A DNA stretch of 64,000 nucleotides from Legionella maceachernii (GTDB lineage Bacteria > Pseudomonadota > Gammaproteobacteria > Legionellales > Legionellaceae): positions 179,776-243,775 of the forward strand of contig NZ_FUXJ01000004.1 in NCBI RefSeq assembly GCF_900167045.1, in the 5' to 3' direction. Both the position numbers and the translations under genes were made by a program. Below the pieces are notes generated by a model that saw nothing but the letters and a program-made list of their open reading frames with translations, was not told where the DNA came from and made no database searches. Each line of letters begins with the position of its first letter. The first letter of the stretch is position 1. Shown here piece by piece: positions 17,993 to 27,300 of the stretch.

Positions 17993-19049
17993 CCTCCATG
18001 GCTATTGCGCGTTGCTCAACTAAATAATCGGGCAATTCAGCATAGTGATAATCAAAAATACTTGTGATTGGCTGTTTTTTTTGGCCTAGGTATTCATTAA
18101 CCGCTTCTTCCACCGCTTCGTTGCTTTCCTTCATCAGCTGATCTTCTTGGGTTTTATCCCATATTTTTTGCTGTTCCAAATAATATTTAAAACGGGCGAT
18201 GGGTTCTTTTAATTTGGCCTTTTCTACTTCTTCACAAGGTTGATAACGTGTCGCATCATCAGCTGTGGTGTGATCGCAAAGTCGATAGGTCAACGCTTCA
18301 ACCAACGTAGGTCCTTCCCCTCGACGTGCTTTTTCGAGGGCTTCACCAATCACCTGACGGCAAACTAATACGTCATTTCCATCGATTTGAATCCCTGTAA
18401 AGCCAGCAGCAATCGCTTTTTGAGCAACCGTTTGGCTTGCTGTTTGTTTAGAAAGAGGAACGGAAATAGCCCACTGATTGTTGTTAACCACAAAAACCAC
18501 TGGTAAATTCCAAGTGCCGGCCACATTCATGGCTTCGTAAAAATCGCCTTCGGAAGTGCCTCCTTCGCCTAAGCAGACCACAGCAACACGCGGCTGATTG
18601 CGATATTTGAACGCAAAAGCAACGCCCGCAGCATGTAAGCATTGAGAAGCAATAGGCACACAAATAGGCAGGTCTTCCGAGTTGCATGCGAATTGACTGC
18701 CTCGTTCGTCTCCGCCCCAATAAGCGAGAATCTCTGACATCTTAACACCGCGTTGAAATTGGGCTGCATAATCGCGATAGTAAGGGATAAACACGTCTTC
18801 AGGCCGCATCGCATGCCCGATGGCAGTTGAAATGGCTTCTTGGCCATTAATCGGGGCATAAGTACCCATTCTACCCGTCCGCTGTAACGCAATCGCTTTT
18901 TTATCAAAAGCTCTGGTGCGTACCATCACACGATAGAGTGTTTTCAGTGTAGCCTCATCATGAGCAAACTCAGGTAAAGCGTCACAAATTTCGCTTTTCT
19001 CGTTAAGAATCTGAGCGAAAGGTATTTCAAAACGGGCGACTATTGTCAA
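17976..19049 (-). CDS. pdhA: Pyruvate dehydrogenase E1 alpha subunit
   Basis: This 357-residue E1alpha carries the thiamine-diphosphate motif starting GEGGTSEGDFYEAMN and ending about 30 residues on with NNNQWAIS. The TTG at 19049 is preferred because AAGGAGA lies 6 bases upstream; the in-frame GTG at 19070 precedes that ribosome site. It is the first gene of the E1alpha-E1beta-E2 operon, which oxidises pyruvate to acetyl-CoA. A branched-chain 2-oxoacid substrate cannot be excluded from sequence alone. Confidence 0.9.
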   Translation of the reverse strand: MTIVARFEIPFAQILNEKSEICDALPEFAHDEATLKTLYRVMVRTRAFDKKAIALQRTGRMGTYAPINGQEAISTAIGHAMRPEDVFIPYYRDYAAQFQRGVKMSEILAYWGGDERGSQFACNSEDLPICVPIASQCLHAAGVAFAFKYRNQPRVAVVCLGEGGTSEGDFYEAMNVAGTWNLPVVFVVNNNQWAISVPLSKQTASQTVAQKAIAAGFTGIQIDGNDVLVCRQVIGEALEKARRGEGPTLVEALTYRLCDHTTADDATRYQPCEEVEKAKLKEPIARFKYYLEQQKIWDKTQEDQLMKESNEAVEEAVNEYLGQKKQPITSIFDYHYAELPDYLVEQRAIAMEDVSRA

Positions 19050-19076
19050 GGTCGATCTCCTTGTTAACACGCGTGG

Positions 19077-19105
19077 TTATTAGGATACTCAGAATTTTTC
19101 GTAAA
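19077..19105 (-). promoter_or_regulatory. Candidate sigma-70 promoter of the pdh operon
   Basis: On the minus strand TTTACG (19105-19100) is followed by a 17-base spacer and TAATAA (19082-19077), about 30 bases before the TTG start of E1alpha. The spacing is ideal and the hexamers are moderate matches. Confidence 0.4.
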
Positions 19106-19261
19106 AACTAGGGAGCTGCAGGCAATTCTCTCGCTGGGTTATCATTATGGCACTGCTTTCAAGATTAAAACCCATTCCGACATCCCATGGATAAGCTCAG
19201 GAGACGTCGGAGTAGTTAAAAAAAGCTCAAGGCTGCATTATTAGGTCGAGTGCAACTTACC

Positions 19262-21283
19262 TCAACTGAATTGAGAGCTAGCTGGCGCATCTGTGGATGG
19301 CTGTTCGATTGTTGGCGTTCGGGTAATTTTATCCGACGACACATCCCTTAATGATTTGCTTTTAGTGATAGAAAACAACCCCGCTTTTCGTGGGGAGGTG
19401 AGCGGTTTTTCATCCGATGACAACCCGCTATCCCCATTCTCTTTAAATTTTATTTTGCTAGAAGAGTCTGTGTTGGACCGGCGTCGAAGGAGGGGAGGAG
19501 CACTTTCTTCTGGTGTGGCTTGGCTGCTCTTCAGTAGTTTGGAGGCAATTGCTGTGTAAATCCATTGTGAACAAAGGGTCACCAATTCTTCTCTATGCTT
19601 TTTTCGGTCATGATGTTTCTCAAGATTGGGTGGATTTGTTTTAAGTTGTTCTATCATCTCTTGCGGAAGATAAAAATCGGCCTCATCAGGATATCGAATA
19701 GGAGGAGCCTGGATATCCATCAAGAAAACTTCTCTTAAAAGCTTAGCGGTTTCTTCAATTACTTCCCCTGTTAATTTTTGCAAATTTTCATCTTTGCCAT
19801 GAGGGTATTTTAGTTGAAGGAAATTGAGTAGGAAACTAAAGCATGATTTTCCGTCGATTTTGAGATGTTCTAAATTTTCGCTTAGCTTTTGTAATTCTGG
19901 ACTGGCTTTTGCCTGTTCTAAAAGGCCTACTTCAATGGTGTCAAAATGCGCGTATTGAAGCATTAAGGCGCTTAACGAAAGATCGGTTTTTGCTTTTATT
20001 TGCTCTTTTATTGTTTGATCAATGAATAGGTGTTTCGTTGCTATTCGACCTGACTTTGCAGTTAACTCGGTTAATTGCTCCAATAATAAACACGCTTCAG
20101 CAAGCAACGCTCTGTTTCCTTGTAGAGCTGTTTTTAAACTATCTAGTTCAGCTTGTACGCTCGTATCCGGGGTTAATTGATAGCTTTTAATATCACTGGT
20201 GATAAAAAAACGAAAATTACGGATTAAGCCTCTTGCTCGGGCGAATAAAACTTGATGAATGGCATCGTTCATGCGATGCGGATCTTGTCCAAACTCTTCT
20301 TCTAACTCTTTTCTGGATCGTTCCTCGTAGAAAGTTGGACCTAAGTTGTGTGATTTAAATCCAGCATAAAATTCAGGTTCATTACGCATGACCTCTTTGA
20401 TGGCTTTCTGGAAAAAATCGACCAGTGAAGAATCAACCGGTTGTTTTTTGTAGAGCGGTGCTAGGATTTTATTGAACAATTCTTTTATTAAAATCATCTG
20501 TAATTCTTTGACAGGAATGAGTTCACCTACTTCTAGGTAGCTCATTTTTCTTGTAAACGTTGAGGGTGAATCAAAAACCGTTCGTCGCGTTTCTAAATCT
20601 GAAATGAATTTTTTTAGAAAATAACAGTGGTCTGTTTCTCCGTCGGGTAGATAGCGCAGGGTATCTCCTCGAAGATTTGAATCAATGGATTCAGGAAGTA
20701 TTGCTTCAAGTTGCAGCCCCATTACTTCGCCAGAACTGGTTTTGGTTGTTTGCGTCGATGGCGTAGCAGCGTCTTGGGCTCGTTTTGTTGGGACAGGAGA
20801 GGTGTTGATAGTGGAGATCTCAAAAAACGCTTTCGAGTTGGTTCTTGATCTTGGTGTTTTCACACGAGAAGCATCGTGAGAAGCACTTGGCGTTATATGG
20901 CTACCAGCGTGTGCGCTTGCCCCAGTTAAGCGTCGAGGAAAGGGTATTGAGCGAGGTGAAGGTGCAGGAGCTATGCTTTTAATATCAAGGGGTGAAATGG
21001 GTGATGGGGCGTCGATAAACTGTATCTCTTTTCCAAAATAGGATTTAACATGGGAAATCGTGATGGAAGCTTTTTCACTATTGATTTCCACTCCTGCAAT
21101 TTTTCGTTTTTGTAAGTGATCAATGACAAGGAATTTCCTTAAACTCTGGCCTGCGCTTGCTGAAGAGGATCCCGCAGAGTTAGGCATCACTTCGAAAAGG
21201 CAAGTGGCTTTGTCTTGGGTTTCATCATATTCCCAAAGAAGAGGAGCTCCATGATAAGCGAGGGTAGAGATAAAAATACGCAT
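19262..21283 (-). CDS. Unknown Ser/Pro-rich protein, candidate secreted effector
   Basis: This 673-residue protein matches no family I can name. It has a compact N-terminal segment (about 1-90), then a Ser/Pro/Thr/Ala-rich linker (about 90-190). A predicted helical core (about 195-585) is rich in Leu, Lys and Glu. The basic, Ser-rich C-terminal tail contains RRRSNTDSSS-type and SPRK-type stretches that look like eukaryotic kinase sites. There is no signal peptide or membrane helix. Low-complexity linkers and lone placement between housekeeping operons are common in Legionella effectors; this is inference. It lies 98 bases from the divergent pabB. Confidence 0.5.
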   Translation of the reverse strand: MRIFISTLAYHGAPLLWEYDETQDKATCLFEVMPNSAGSSSASAGQSLRKFLVIDHLQKRKIAGVEINSEKASITISHVKSYFGKEIQFIDAPSPISPLDIKSIAPAPSPRSIPFPRRLTGASAHAGSHITPSASHDASRVKTPRSRTNSKAFFEISTINTSPVPTKRAQDAATPSTQTTKTSSGEVMGLQLEAILPESIDSNLRGDTLRYLPDGETDHCYFLKKFISDLETRRTVFDSPSTFTRKMSYLEVGELIPVKELQMILIKELFNKILAPLYKKQPVDSSLVDFFQKAIKEVMRNEPEFYAGFKSHNLGPTFYEERSRKELEEEFGQDPHRMNDAIHQVLFARARGLIRNFRFFITSDIKSYQLTPDTSVQAELDSLKTALQGNRALLAEACLLLEQLTELTAKSGRIATKHLFIDQTIKEQIKAKTDLSLSALMLQYAHFDTIEVGLLEQAKASPELQKLSENLEHLKIDGKSCFSFLLNFLQLKYPHGKDENLQKLTGEVIEETAKLLREVFLMDIQAPPIRYPDEADFYLPQEMIEQLKTNPPNLEKHHDRKKHREELVTLCSQWIYTAIASKLLKSSQATPEESAPPLLRRRSNTDSSSKIKFKENGDSGLSSDEKPLTSPRKAGLFSITKSKSLRDVSSDKITRTPTIEQPSTDAPASSQFS

Positions 21284-21380
21284 GATTGTTTATATTTTGA
21301 GAAAATGAAACCGAAATGTACAATTTATTCCCTGTGCACGTAAAGTGTTTTTTTTTAATTTCGTACTAATTGGATAAAGA

Positions 21381-22703
21381 GTGGCTGAAATTCAGATTTT
21401 TAACTTAACTTATTCAGAGGATTTGATAGAACACTATCAAAAATTAGCAACCTTATCGGGCTTCGTACTCTTAGAGAGTAATGATCGTTTAAGGGGGCGT
21501 TACGATATCGTCAGTGCATTGCCTTATGAAGAGCTCAAAATAGAGCGAAATGTTTCTGGATTTCATCACGTTTTTGCTGCACTGCAAAAACGACTCCCCC
21601 AGACCGTGTCAGCGATTGATCTTCCTTTTCAGGGAGGAGCGATTGGTTATTTTTCCTACGATTTTGCAGCTAATTTAACAGGAGCACATTCGGTCGCACA
21701 GCCCAGTCTCGAAAACATGCCTGTGGTTCATGTTGGTCTGTACGATTGGGCGATCATCAGTGACCATCACTTAAAAAAAGTGTATGTCTTTGCAGCGAAC
21801 ACACGCTCTGAAACGCCTTTGATAGTTAAAGAGGTACTTTCTGTTTGGCATCAAGTTGGCGATTACAACCGTCCTTTTGGGTTAACAAAGCCATTTACAC
21901 CCCTAATCACTAAAGCAGAGTACCAAGACGCATTTCATGCAATCCATCAGGATTTAAAAAAAGGGCGCACTTACCAAGTCAATTTTACCCAACCGTTTAA
22001 TGCTGAATACCAAGGTGATTCTTGGGTGATGTACAAGAAAATAAGAACGAAAAATCCAGTTCCTTATTCAGCTTATTTACACTTTTCTGATGCAGACATT
22101 TTAAGTTTTTCACCCGAACGTTTTCTGGTAATGGATAAAGACAAACTTCTCACCTCACCCATCAAGGGAACAGAGAAGCGCTCATCGGATCCTCAACGGG
22201 ATGAGCTGTTGCGCAACAGTCTATTGGCTTCCAGCAAAAATCAAGCTGAAAATGTCATGATTGTGGATTTACTCCGCAATGATTTGGGGAAAATTGCTAA
22301 GCCCGGTTCGGTGCATGTCCGTGATTTATGCGCAGTTGAAAGTTATCAGGCTGTGCATCATTTGGTCAGTAACATTGAAGCCATTGCTTTAGAAGATCAA
22401 TCAATGATGGATGTATTTAGCGCGTGCTTTCCTGGAGGCTCAATTACGGGTGCACCCAAATTGGAAGCAATGCGCATCATTGCTGAACAAGAGGCTTATG
22501 CGCGTGGAGTGTATTGCGGTTCTATCGGTTATTTTTCCAGGCATGGTCGCTTTGATAGTAATATTGCCATACGTACCGTAGTAGCTCGCGAGAAGATCTT
22601 GCATATGGCTGCTGGAGGTGGAATAGTGATTGACTCCAATTGGGAAGATGAATACCTTGAATGTTTTACCAAAATAGCGGCAATAATTAATGGACTTAAC
22701 TGA
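21381..22703 (+). CDS. pabB: Aminodeoxychorismate synthase component I
   Basis: This is a 440-residue chorismate-utilising enzyme that makes 4-amino-4-deoxychorismate for folate. The motif PIKGTEKR near residue 260 carries the catalytic Lys that marks PabB, where anthranilate synthase TrpE has Ala. Also visible are VDLLRNDLGKI, FPGGSITGAPKLEAM and CGSIGYFS. The GTG at 21381 has GGATAAAGA just upstream. The 3' end overlaps nudL by 14 bases. folK, another folate gene, lies far downstream in this window. Confidence 0.92.
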   Translation: MAEIQIFNLTYSEDLIEHYQKLATLSGFVLLESNDRLRGRYDIVSALPYEELKIERNVSGFHHVFAALQKRLPQTVSAIDLPFQGGAIGYFSYDFAANLTGAHSVAQPSLENMPVVHVGLYDWAIISDHHLKKVYVFAANTRSETPLIVKEVLSVWHQVGDYNRPFGLTKPFTPLITKAEYQDAFHAIHQDLKKGRTYQVNFTQPFNAEYQGDSWVMYKKIRTKNPVPYSAYLHFSDADILSFSPERFLVMDKDKLLTSPIKGTEKRSSDPQRDELLRNSLLASSKNQAENVMIVDLLRNDLGKIAKPGSVHVRDLCAVESYQAVHHLVSNIEAIALEDQSMMDVFSACFPGGSITGAPKLEAMRIIAEQEAYARGVYCGSIGYFSRHGRFDSNIAIRTVVAREKILHMAAGGGIVIDSNWEDEYLECFTKIAAIINGLN

Positions 22704-23208
22704 AAAGATAACGCCTATCGATGCGGCAGTTGTCGTGCTGCATGAGTTAGCAAGTGATTCTTTAGTGCTGACACAAAGAAGTCACACTTTGCGCAACCAC
22801 CCGGGAGAAATTTGTTTTCCTGGAGGCCGTTGGCAAGTGGGTGATAGAACTTTATGCGATACGGCCTTACGCGAATTGCAAGAAGAGCTTGGAATTTCAC
22901 CCGCAAGAATCGTCTTACAAAAAGCATTGCGAACGGAGCGCACTTTAAGCGGATACCTCATTCATCCCTGGTTTGCCACGATTGAAAATTTATCGCCTTA
23001 TCACGCGGACCGAAATGAAGTTGCGGAAGTCTACTATTTACACATGAGCGAGATCATTAAGGCGTCCAACTATGAGAAAATCCAAATAAGTCGTTTTGGT
23101 CTGAATTTTACAACCTACCGGTTTGTTGCGAGCAGTCATTATGTCTGGGGTGCGACCGCTCGGATCATGATGCAGTTGATTGTCGAAGACGACTCGGTAA
23201 GACCCTAA
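22690..23208 (+). CDS. nudL: CoA-type Nudix pyrophosphatase NudL
   Basis: This 172-residue Nudix hydrolase is of the YeaB/NudL class. The CoA-specific motif LTQRSHTLRNHPGE leads into CFPGG. The Nudix box ends ALRELQEELGI and has the slightly longer spacing seen in E. coli NudL. Family members cleave CoA to 4'-phosphopantetheine and 3',5'-ADP. It overlaps pabB, and pabB-nudL pairing is common in gammaproteobacteria. It is convergent with fadD with only 10 bases between the genes. Confidence 0.88.
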   Translation: MDLTEKITPIDAAVVVLHELASDSLVLTQRSHTLRNHPGEICFPGGRWQVGDRTLCDTALRELQEELGISPARIVLQKALRTERTLSGYLIHPWFATIENLSPYHADRNEVAEVYYLHMSEIIKASNYEKIQISRFGLNFTTYRFVASSHYVWGATARIMMQLIVEDDSVRP

Positions 23209-23218
23209 CCTATGAATT

Positions 23219-24913
23219 TTATGCCATACTCGCTTCTTTCATTTTTTCATCATTGGTTTTTAATGCTCGACGTAAAATTTTACCCACATTGGTTTTAGGT
23301 AATTCTTTATAAAACTCGACCACTTTCGGTATCTTATAACCCGTTAAGTGCTCACGGCAGTGGGCTATGACTTGTTCAGCGGTAAGGGTAGGATCTTTTT
23401 TTACGATGCAAGCTTTCACTCGCTCACCAGACTCTTCATCTTGGATACCCACCACTCCTACCTCTAGCACGCCAGGGATCATGCCAATCACTTGTTCCAC
23501 TTCATTAGGGTAGACATTAAAGCCAGAAACGACAATCATATCTTTTTTGCGATCAACTAAATACACAAAGCCTTTCTCATCCACACAGGCGATATCCCCT
23601 GTTTTTAAAAAACCATCGTTAGTAAAAACTAAAGCAGTTTCTTCTGGTCGTTGCCAATAACCTTGCATCACTTGAGGACCTTTAATGCATAATTCCCCCG
23701 CTTCACCAATAGGTACCTCAACATCGGAATCATTGCGGATAGAAATGGTTGTGGAAGGGATGGGCAATCCAATGCTGCCATTATATTCATCCAGGTACAT
23801 GGGATTGATGGTTGCTGCTGGACTGGTTTCCGTTAATCCATAGGCTTCTAAGATGCGGAATTTGGTGATTTCTCGCCATTTAAGTGCCACACTTTTTTGC
23901 AAAGCCATTCCACCTGATAGGGCGCATTTTAATTTTGAAAAATCAACTTGTTGAAATTTGGGGTTATGCATAAGGGCATTGAATAGGGTGTTTACACCGG
24001 TAATGGCTGTAAAGCCTGTGTTTTTAATTTGATTGATAAAATGAGGAATATCACGCGGATTGGTAATGAGAATATTTTTCGCTCCTGCTTTAAGGAAAGT
24101 CAGGCAATTCGCCGTGAGGGAAAAAATATGATAAAGAGGCAAGGCAGTAATGATGATGTCTTCCCCGTCTATTTTTAATGGAGAAATCCAAGCAGAAGCT
24201 TGCAATACATTGGCTACCATATTGCCATGAGTAAGAATAGCCCCCTTTGCGATACCCGTAGTTCCACCAGTGTATTGAAGGAAAGCAATATCGTGATGAT
24301 CTAATTTAACTGGGGTTAAATGGCCTTTGCGTCCAAAGCTAAGTGTATCATTAAAGTGAGTCGCATGCGGAAGGGTATAGGGAGGGACCAATTTTTTTAC
24401 ATATTTAACCACTGCATTAACAATGAATCGTTTCATTAATGGGAAGACGTCACCCATTTGGGTTACAATAATGTGTTTAACTGTCTTAACTTGAGGCAGT
24501 GCTTTTTCAACAGTGTGGGCAAAATTAGCGAGAACAATTAAAACTTCAGCACCAGAATCATTCATCTGATGGACAAATTCGTTAATGGTATAAAGTGGAT
24601 TAGTGTTCACTGCAATACAGCCAGCGCGCAGAATGCCAAATAAAGCAATGGGGTATTGCAGGAGATTAGGCATCATCAGTGCTACACGCGTGCCTTGTTT
24701 TAACTCAAGTTGTTGCTGCAGATAAACGGCGAATTGGCGGCTTTTTTCTTCAAGCTCATGGTAAGTGATTTCACATCCTAAGTTAACATACGCAACCTTT
24801 TTAGAATATTTATGACAAGAATCTTCGAATAATGAAACAAGCGAGGAGTGCTCATTGATATCAATTTCATGAGGTACGCCATCTTGATAATATTTTAACC
24901 ACACCTTCTCCAC
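23219..24913 (-). CDS. fadD: Long-chain fatty acid-CoA ligase FadD
   Basis: This is a 564-residue ANL-superfamily acyl-CoA synthetase. The P-loop YTGGTTGIAKGA, the motif EAYGLTETSPAA, and the C-terminal TGDIACVDEKGFVYLVDRKKD hinge with the late catalytic Lys in KTNVGKILRR are visible. The length fits FadD. The start is a GTG at 24913 with AAGGAC upstream. It is divergent from minC across a 56-base spacer, with no obvious FadR site. Confidence 0.93.
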   Translation of the reverse strand: MEKVWLKYYQDGVPHEIDINEHSSLVSLFEDSCHKYSKKVAYVNLGCEITYHELEEKSRQFAVYLQQQLELKQGTRVALMMPNLLQYPIALFGILRAGCIAVNTNPLYTINEFVHQMNDSGAEVLIVLANFAHTVEKALPQVKTVKHIIVTQMGDVFPLMKRFIVNAVVKYVKKLVPPYTLPHATHFNDTLSFGRKGHLTPVKLDHHDIAFLQYTGGTTGIAKGAILTHGNMVANVLQASAWISPLKIDGEDIIITALPLYHIFSLTANCLTFLKAGAKNILITNPRDIPHFINQIKNTGFTAITGVNTLFNALMHNPKFQQVDFSKLKCALSGGMALQKSVALKWREITKFRILEAYGLTETSPAATINPMYLDEYNGSIGLPIPSTTISIRNDSDVEVPIGEAGELCIKGPQVMQGYWQRPEETALVFTNDGFLKTGDIACVDEKGFVYLVDRKKDMIVVSGFNVYPNEVEQVIGMIPGVLEVGVVGIQDEESGERVKACIVKKDPTLTAEQVIAHCREHLTGYKIPKVVEFYKELPKTNVGKILRRALKTNDEKMKEASMA

Positions 24914-24969
24914 ATCAATGTCCTTCTGTTATTGCTCCCCTCATGTTAGTATAAACAAAAAATGGGGTG

Positions 24970-25689
24970 ATGGATATCTTAGTTATGACCGATAATGTAT
25001 TGAAATCACAGGCTTTTAAGCTTAAAGGTCGATTATATACTTTTACAGTTTTGCAATTACTGAATCATGATCGTGTTTTATTTGCTCAGCAATTGGATGA
25101 AATGATCCTAAAAGCACCTCGGTTTTTCGATAAAACACCTATTATTTTAGATTGTAGTGCATTGCAAGAGGTTGATTTTGATTTGCAAGCGTTTTGTCAA
25201 TCGATGCGCGAGCATAATTTAATTCCTGTGGCTGTTCAGGGGGCTAGCCCTTTCCTTGAAACAGTCGCACAATGTCAAGGATTGGGTGTTTTACACACTT
25301 CTTCAACGCAAGATAAAGATTTAATCGAAAACGAAGTAGAAGAGCAAACCACCACTCCTGTCGAAATTAAATCCAAATTGCTCACCACTCCTGTACGCTC
25401 TGGTCAACAAGTAGTAAGTAAAGGAGGGGATTTAGTCATCACTGCTTCTGTTAGCCATGGTGCAGAATTATTAGCAGACGGCAATATCCATGTGTATGGC
25501 GCATTGCGAGGTAGGGCACTCGCGGGGATCTCGGGTGATAAACAAGCGAGAATTTTTTGCCAATCCTTAGAAGCAGAATTGGTATCCATCGCTGGTTATT
25601 ACCGTTTAAGCGATGCAATCGAACCGCATCAAGGTCCTTGTCAAATTTATTTGCAAGATGAACACATTCACATTGAGCCTTTATGTTAA
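24970..25689 (+). CDS. minC: Septum-site inhibitor MinC
   Basis: This is a 239-residue MinC. The N-terminal FtsZ-inhibiting domain opens with FKLKGRLYTFTVLQL. A variable linker follows at about residues 115-140. The C-terminal beta-helix domain contains VSKGGDLVITASVSHGAELLADG and VYGALRGRALAG. The start could be ATG 24970 or ATG 24985, since neither has a strong ribosome site. minD and minE, the usual partners, are not next to it; lpxH follows instead, overlapping in TAATG. Confidence 0.9.
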   Translation: MDILVMTDNVLKSQAFKLKGRLYTFTVLQLLNHDRVLFAQQLDEMILKAPRFFDKTPIILDCSALQEVDFDLQAFCQSMREHNLIPVAVQGASPFLETVAQCQGLGVLHTSSTQDKDLIENEVEEQTTTPVEIKSKLLTTPVRSGQQVVSKGGDLVITASVSHGAELLADGNIHVYGALRGRALAGISGDKQARIFCQSLEAELVSIAGYYRLSDAIEPHQGPCQIYLQDEHIHIEPLC

Positions 25690-26429
25690 TGGTGCCAAAT
25701 AAGCCTTTTGAAGCAGTTTTTATTTCTGATTTGCACCTTCATCCCGAAGAGCCAATGATTATGGCTCGCTTTAATCACTTCATTGATTGGGCAGCGATAA
25801 ACACGCAATCTGTTTATATTTTGGGGGATTTTTTTCACGCCTGGCCGGGTGATGATGGAGGGGATTCTTGGAGTCAGACTATCGCTCATCGGCTTAGATG
25901 GTTATCTGAGCAGAAAGTTTCCCTTTATTTCATGCACGGGAATCGTGATTTTCTACTGGGTCCTCGATTTGCTCAATCCGCAGGCATGACCATTCTTCCT
26001 GATCCCACTGTGATTCAATTAGGATCACATCAAGTGTTACTTGTTCATGGGGATCGGTATTGTATTCATGATAAGGGACATCAATGGTTTAGACGCATAA
26101 CCAGGAATCGTTGGTTTCCTAAGCTTTTTTTGCGGATCCCTTTTCGAGTACGTAATAAAATGGTTGCCAGTGTGCGACAAAGAAGCCAAACAAATCGCAG
26201 CAAAACAATGGCGCAAATGGATGTTGTTTTGCAGCCCATGATTGATCATATGCGAAAAAAAAAAGTCACTGTATTAATCCATGGTCATACGCATAAGGTT
26301 GGCTTAAGCAATTATGTCTATAATGGAAGTGTGTACGATCGCTATGTCTTAAGCGATTGGGATGAAAGCCCGAAAGTATTGTGTTATTATAAGTCAAACA
26401 GGTTTGAATTCTCTCATTTGGATTTTTAG
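25683..26429 (+). CDS. lpxH: UDP-2,3-diacylglucosamine diphosphatase LpxH
   Basis: This is a 248-residue calcineurin-like phosphoesterase that hydrolyses UDP-2,3-diacylglucosamine to lipid X in lipid A synthesis. Metal ligand motifs are in order: SDLHLHP, GDFFHAW, HGNRDFLLG and HGHTHKVG. The start may be ATG 25683 inside minC or ATG 25689, which overlaps the minC stop by one base. It is a peripheral inner-membrane enzyme in the family. Confidence 0.92.
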   Translation: MLMVPNKPFEAVFISDLHLHPEEPMIMARFNHFIDWAAINTQSVYILGDFFHAWPGDDGGDSWSQTIAHRLRWLSEQKVSLYFMHGNRDFLLGPRFAQSAGMTILPDPTVIQLGSHQVLLVHGDRYCIHDKGHQWFRRITRNRWFPKLFLRIPFRVRNKMVASVRQRSQTNRSKTMAQMDVVLQPMIDHMRKKKVTVLIHGHTHKVGLSNYVYNGSVYDRYVLSDWDESPKVLCYYKSNRFEFSHLDF

Positions 26430-26441
26430 AGGAACAGTAGC

Positions 26442-27272
26442 ATGGCCGATTTAACTGAAGCCCAGAAACGCGAAATTGAAAGCAAAAAAGATACTCAGGT
26501 CAAGGATGCACTAAAAGAAGAGGTTGTCGCTAAGACAAGAGAGATGAAGCAAAAGAATAAGGCGATAAAAGAAGAAGCAAGCTTACAAGAAGCCAATAAA
26601 GATAAATACGATTTCGATGATCAGCCATTTTTTACTCAAGTGGACGCTAACGGGAAGAAAATCGTCGGAAAAATAGAACGAAAAGCTGATCATTTGATTG
26701 GTAAAGGGGTGGGGGCTGCGAGTGACTGGGCTGTGGAAATGTACAACCTTTTATCTGCCTCACTTGAATTAAATAAAGCCCTGTATTATGACCCTCTTAA
26801 ACTTCCTTTTGAAGATACAGTTAAAGGAGTTGGAAAAGCCCTTTGGCAAAGAACCGTTGTGGCAGGGGCAGAAGCTATATCGGATAAGATTAGTCGTCGC
26901 TTTGTAAAAGATGAGGAACTGGCGAAAATAAATTTTGGTGCTGGCGTTGATGAGAATGGCATTTTATCCAGTTCTGTAACTAAAAATAATAAAACTTGGC
27001 CCGAAATGGGGGGGTTATTCAATCAAGGGATCTGTGATTGGGCAAAAGTTCAAGGTTACCAAGCTCTTCAGCAAAATGGTCAACTCGTCTTACAAGATAA
27101 AAATGGCGTGAAGATGACTCCTCAAAAATTCAAAGAGTTAAATGATAACGTGGATACCAGTTTGGAGAAATTTCTCTCCAGTCGCATGGGTATGAAGATA
27201 AATTACAGTGGTCCCACTCAGCAAGCCGCCGACGAAGAAGAGAATAATCCTCCTGCTCCAAGAATGAATTGA
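26442..27272 (+). CDS. Unknown soluble protein; RavY-like effector candidate by position
   Basis: This 276-residue protein begins with a highly charged Lys/Glu helix (1-55). A mixed central region follows. The tail ends QQAADEEENNPPAPRMN, whose acidic block resembles Dot/Icm C-terminal signals. I recognise no domain, signal peptide or membrane helix. It sits 12 bases after lpxH with AGAGGAAC as ribosome site, so it is probably in the minC-lpxH operon. In L. pneumophila, as I recall, the effector gene ravY (lpg1551) occupies this place between lpxH and miaE. The assignment rests on that synteny and needs alignment. Confidence 0.5.
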   Translation: MADLTEAQKREIESKKDTQVKDALKEEVVAKTREMKQKNKAIKEEASLQEANKDKYDFDDQPFFTQVDANGKKIVGKIERKADHLIGKGVGAASDWAVEMYNLLSASLELNKALYYDPLKLPFEDTVKGVGKALWQRTVVAGAEAISDKISRRFVKDEELAKINFGAGVDENGILSSSVTKNNKTWPEMGGLFNQGICDWAKVQGYQALQQNGQLVLQDKNGVKMTPQKFKELNDNVDTSLEKFLSSRMGMKINYSGPTQQAADEEENNPPAPRMN

Positions 27273-27300
27273 GGTTGTAGAAAAAAGAAAGACAGTTTTT

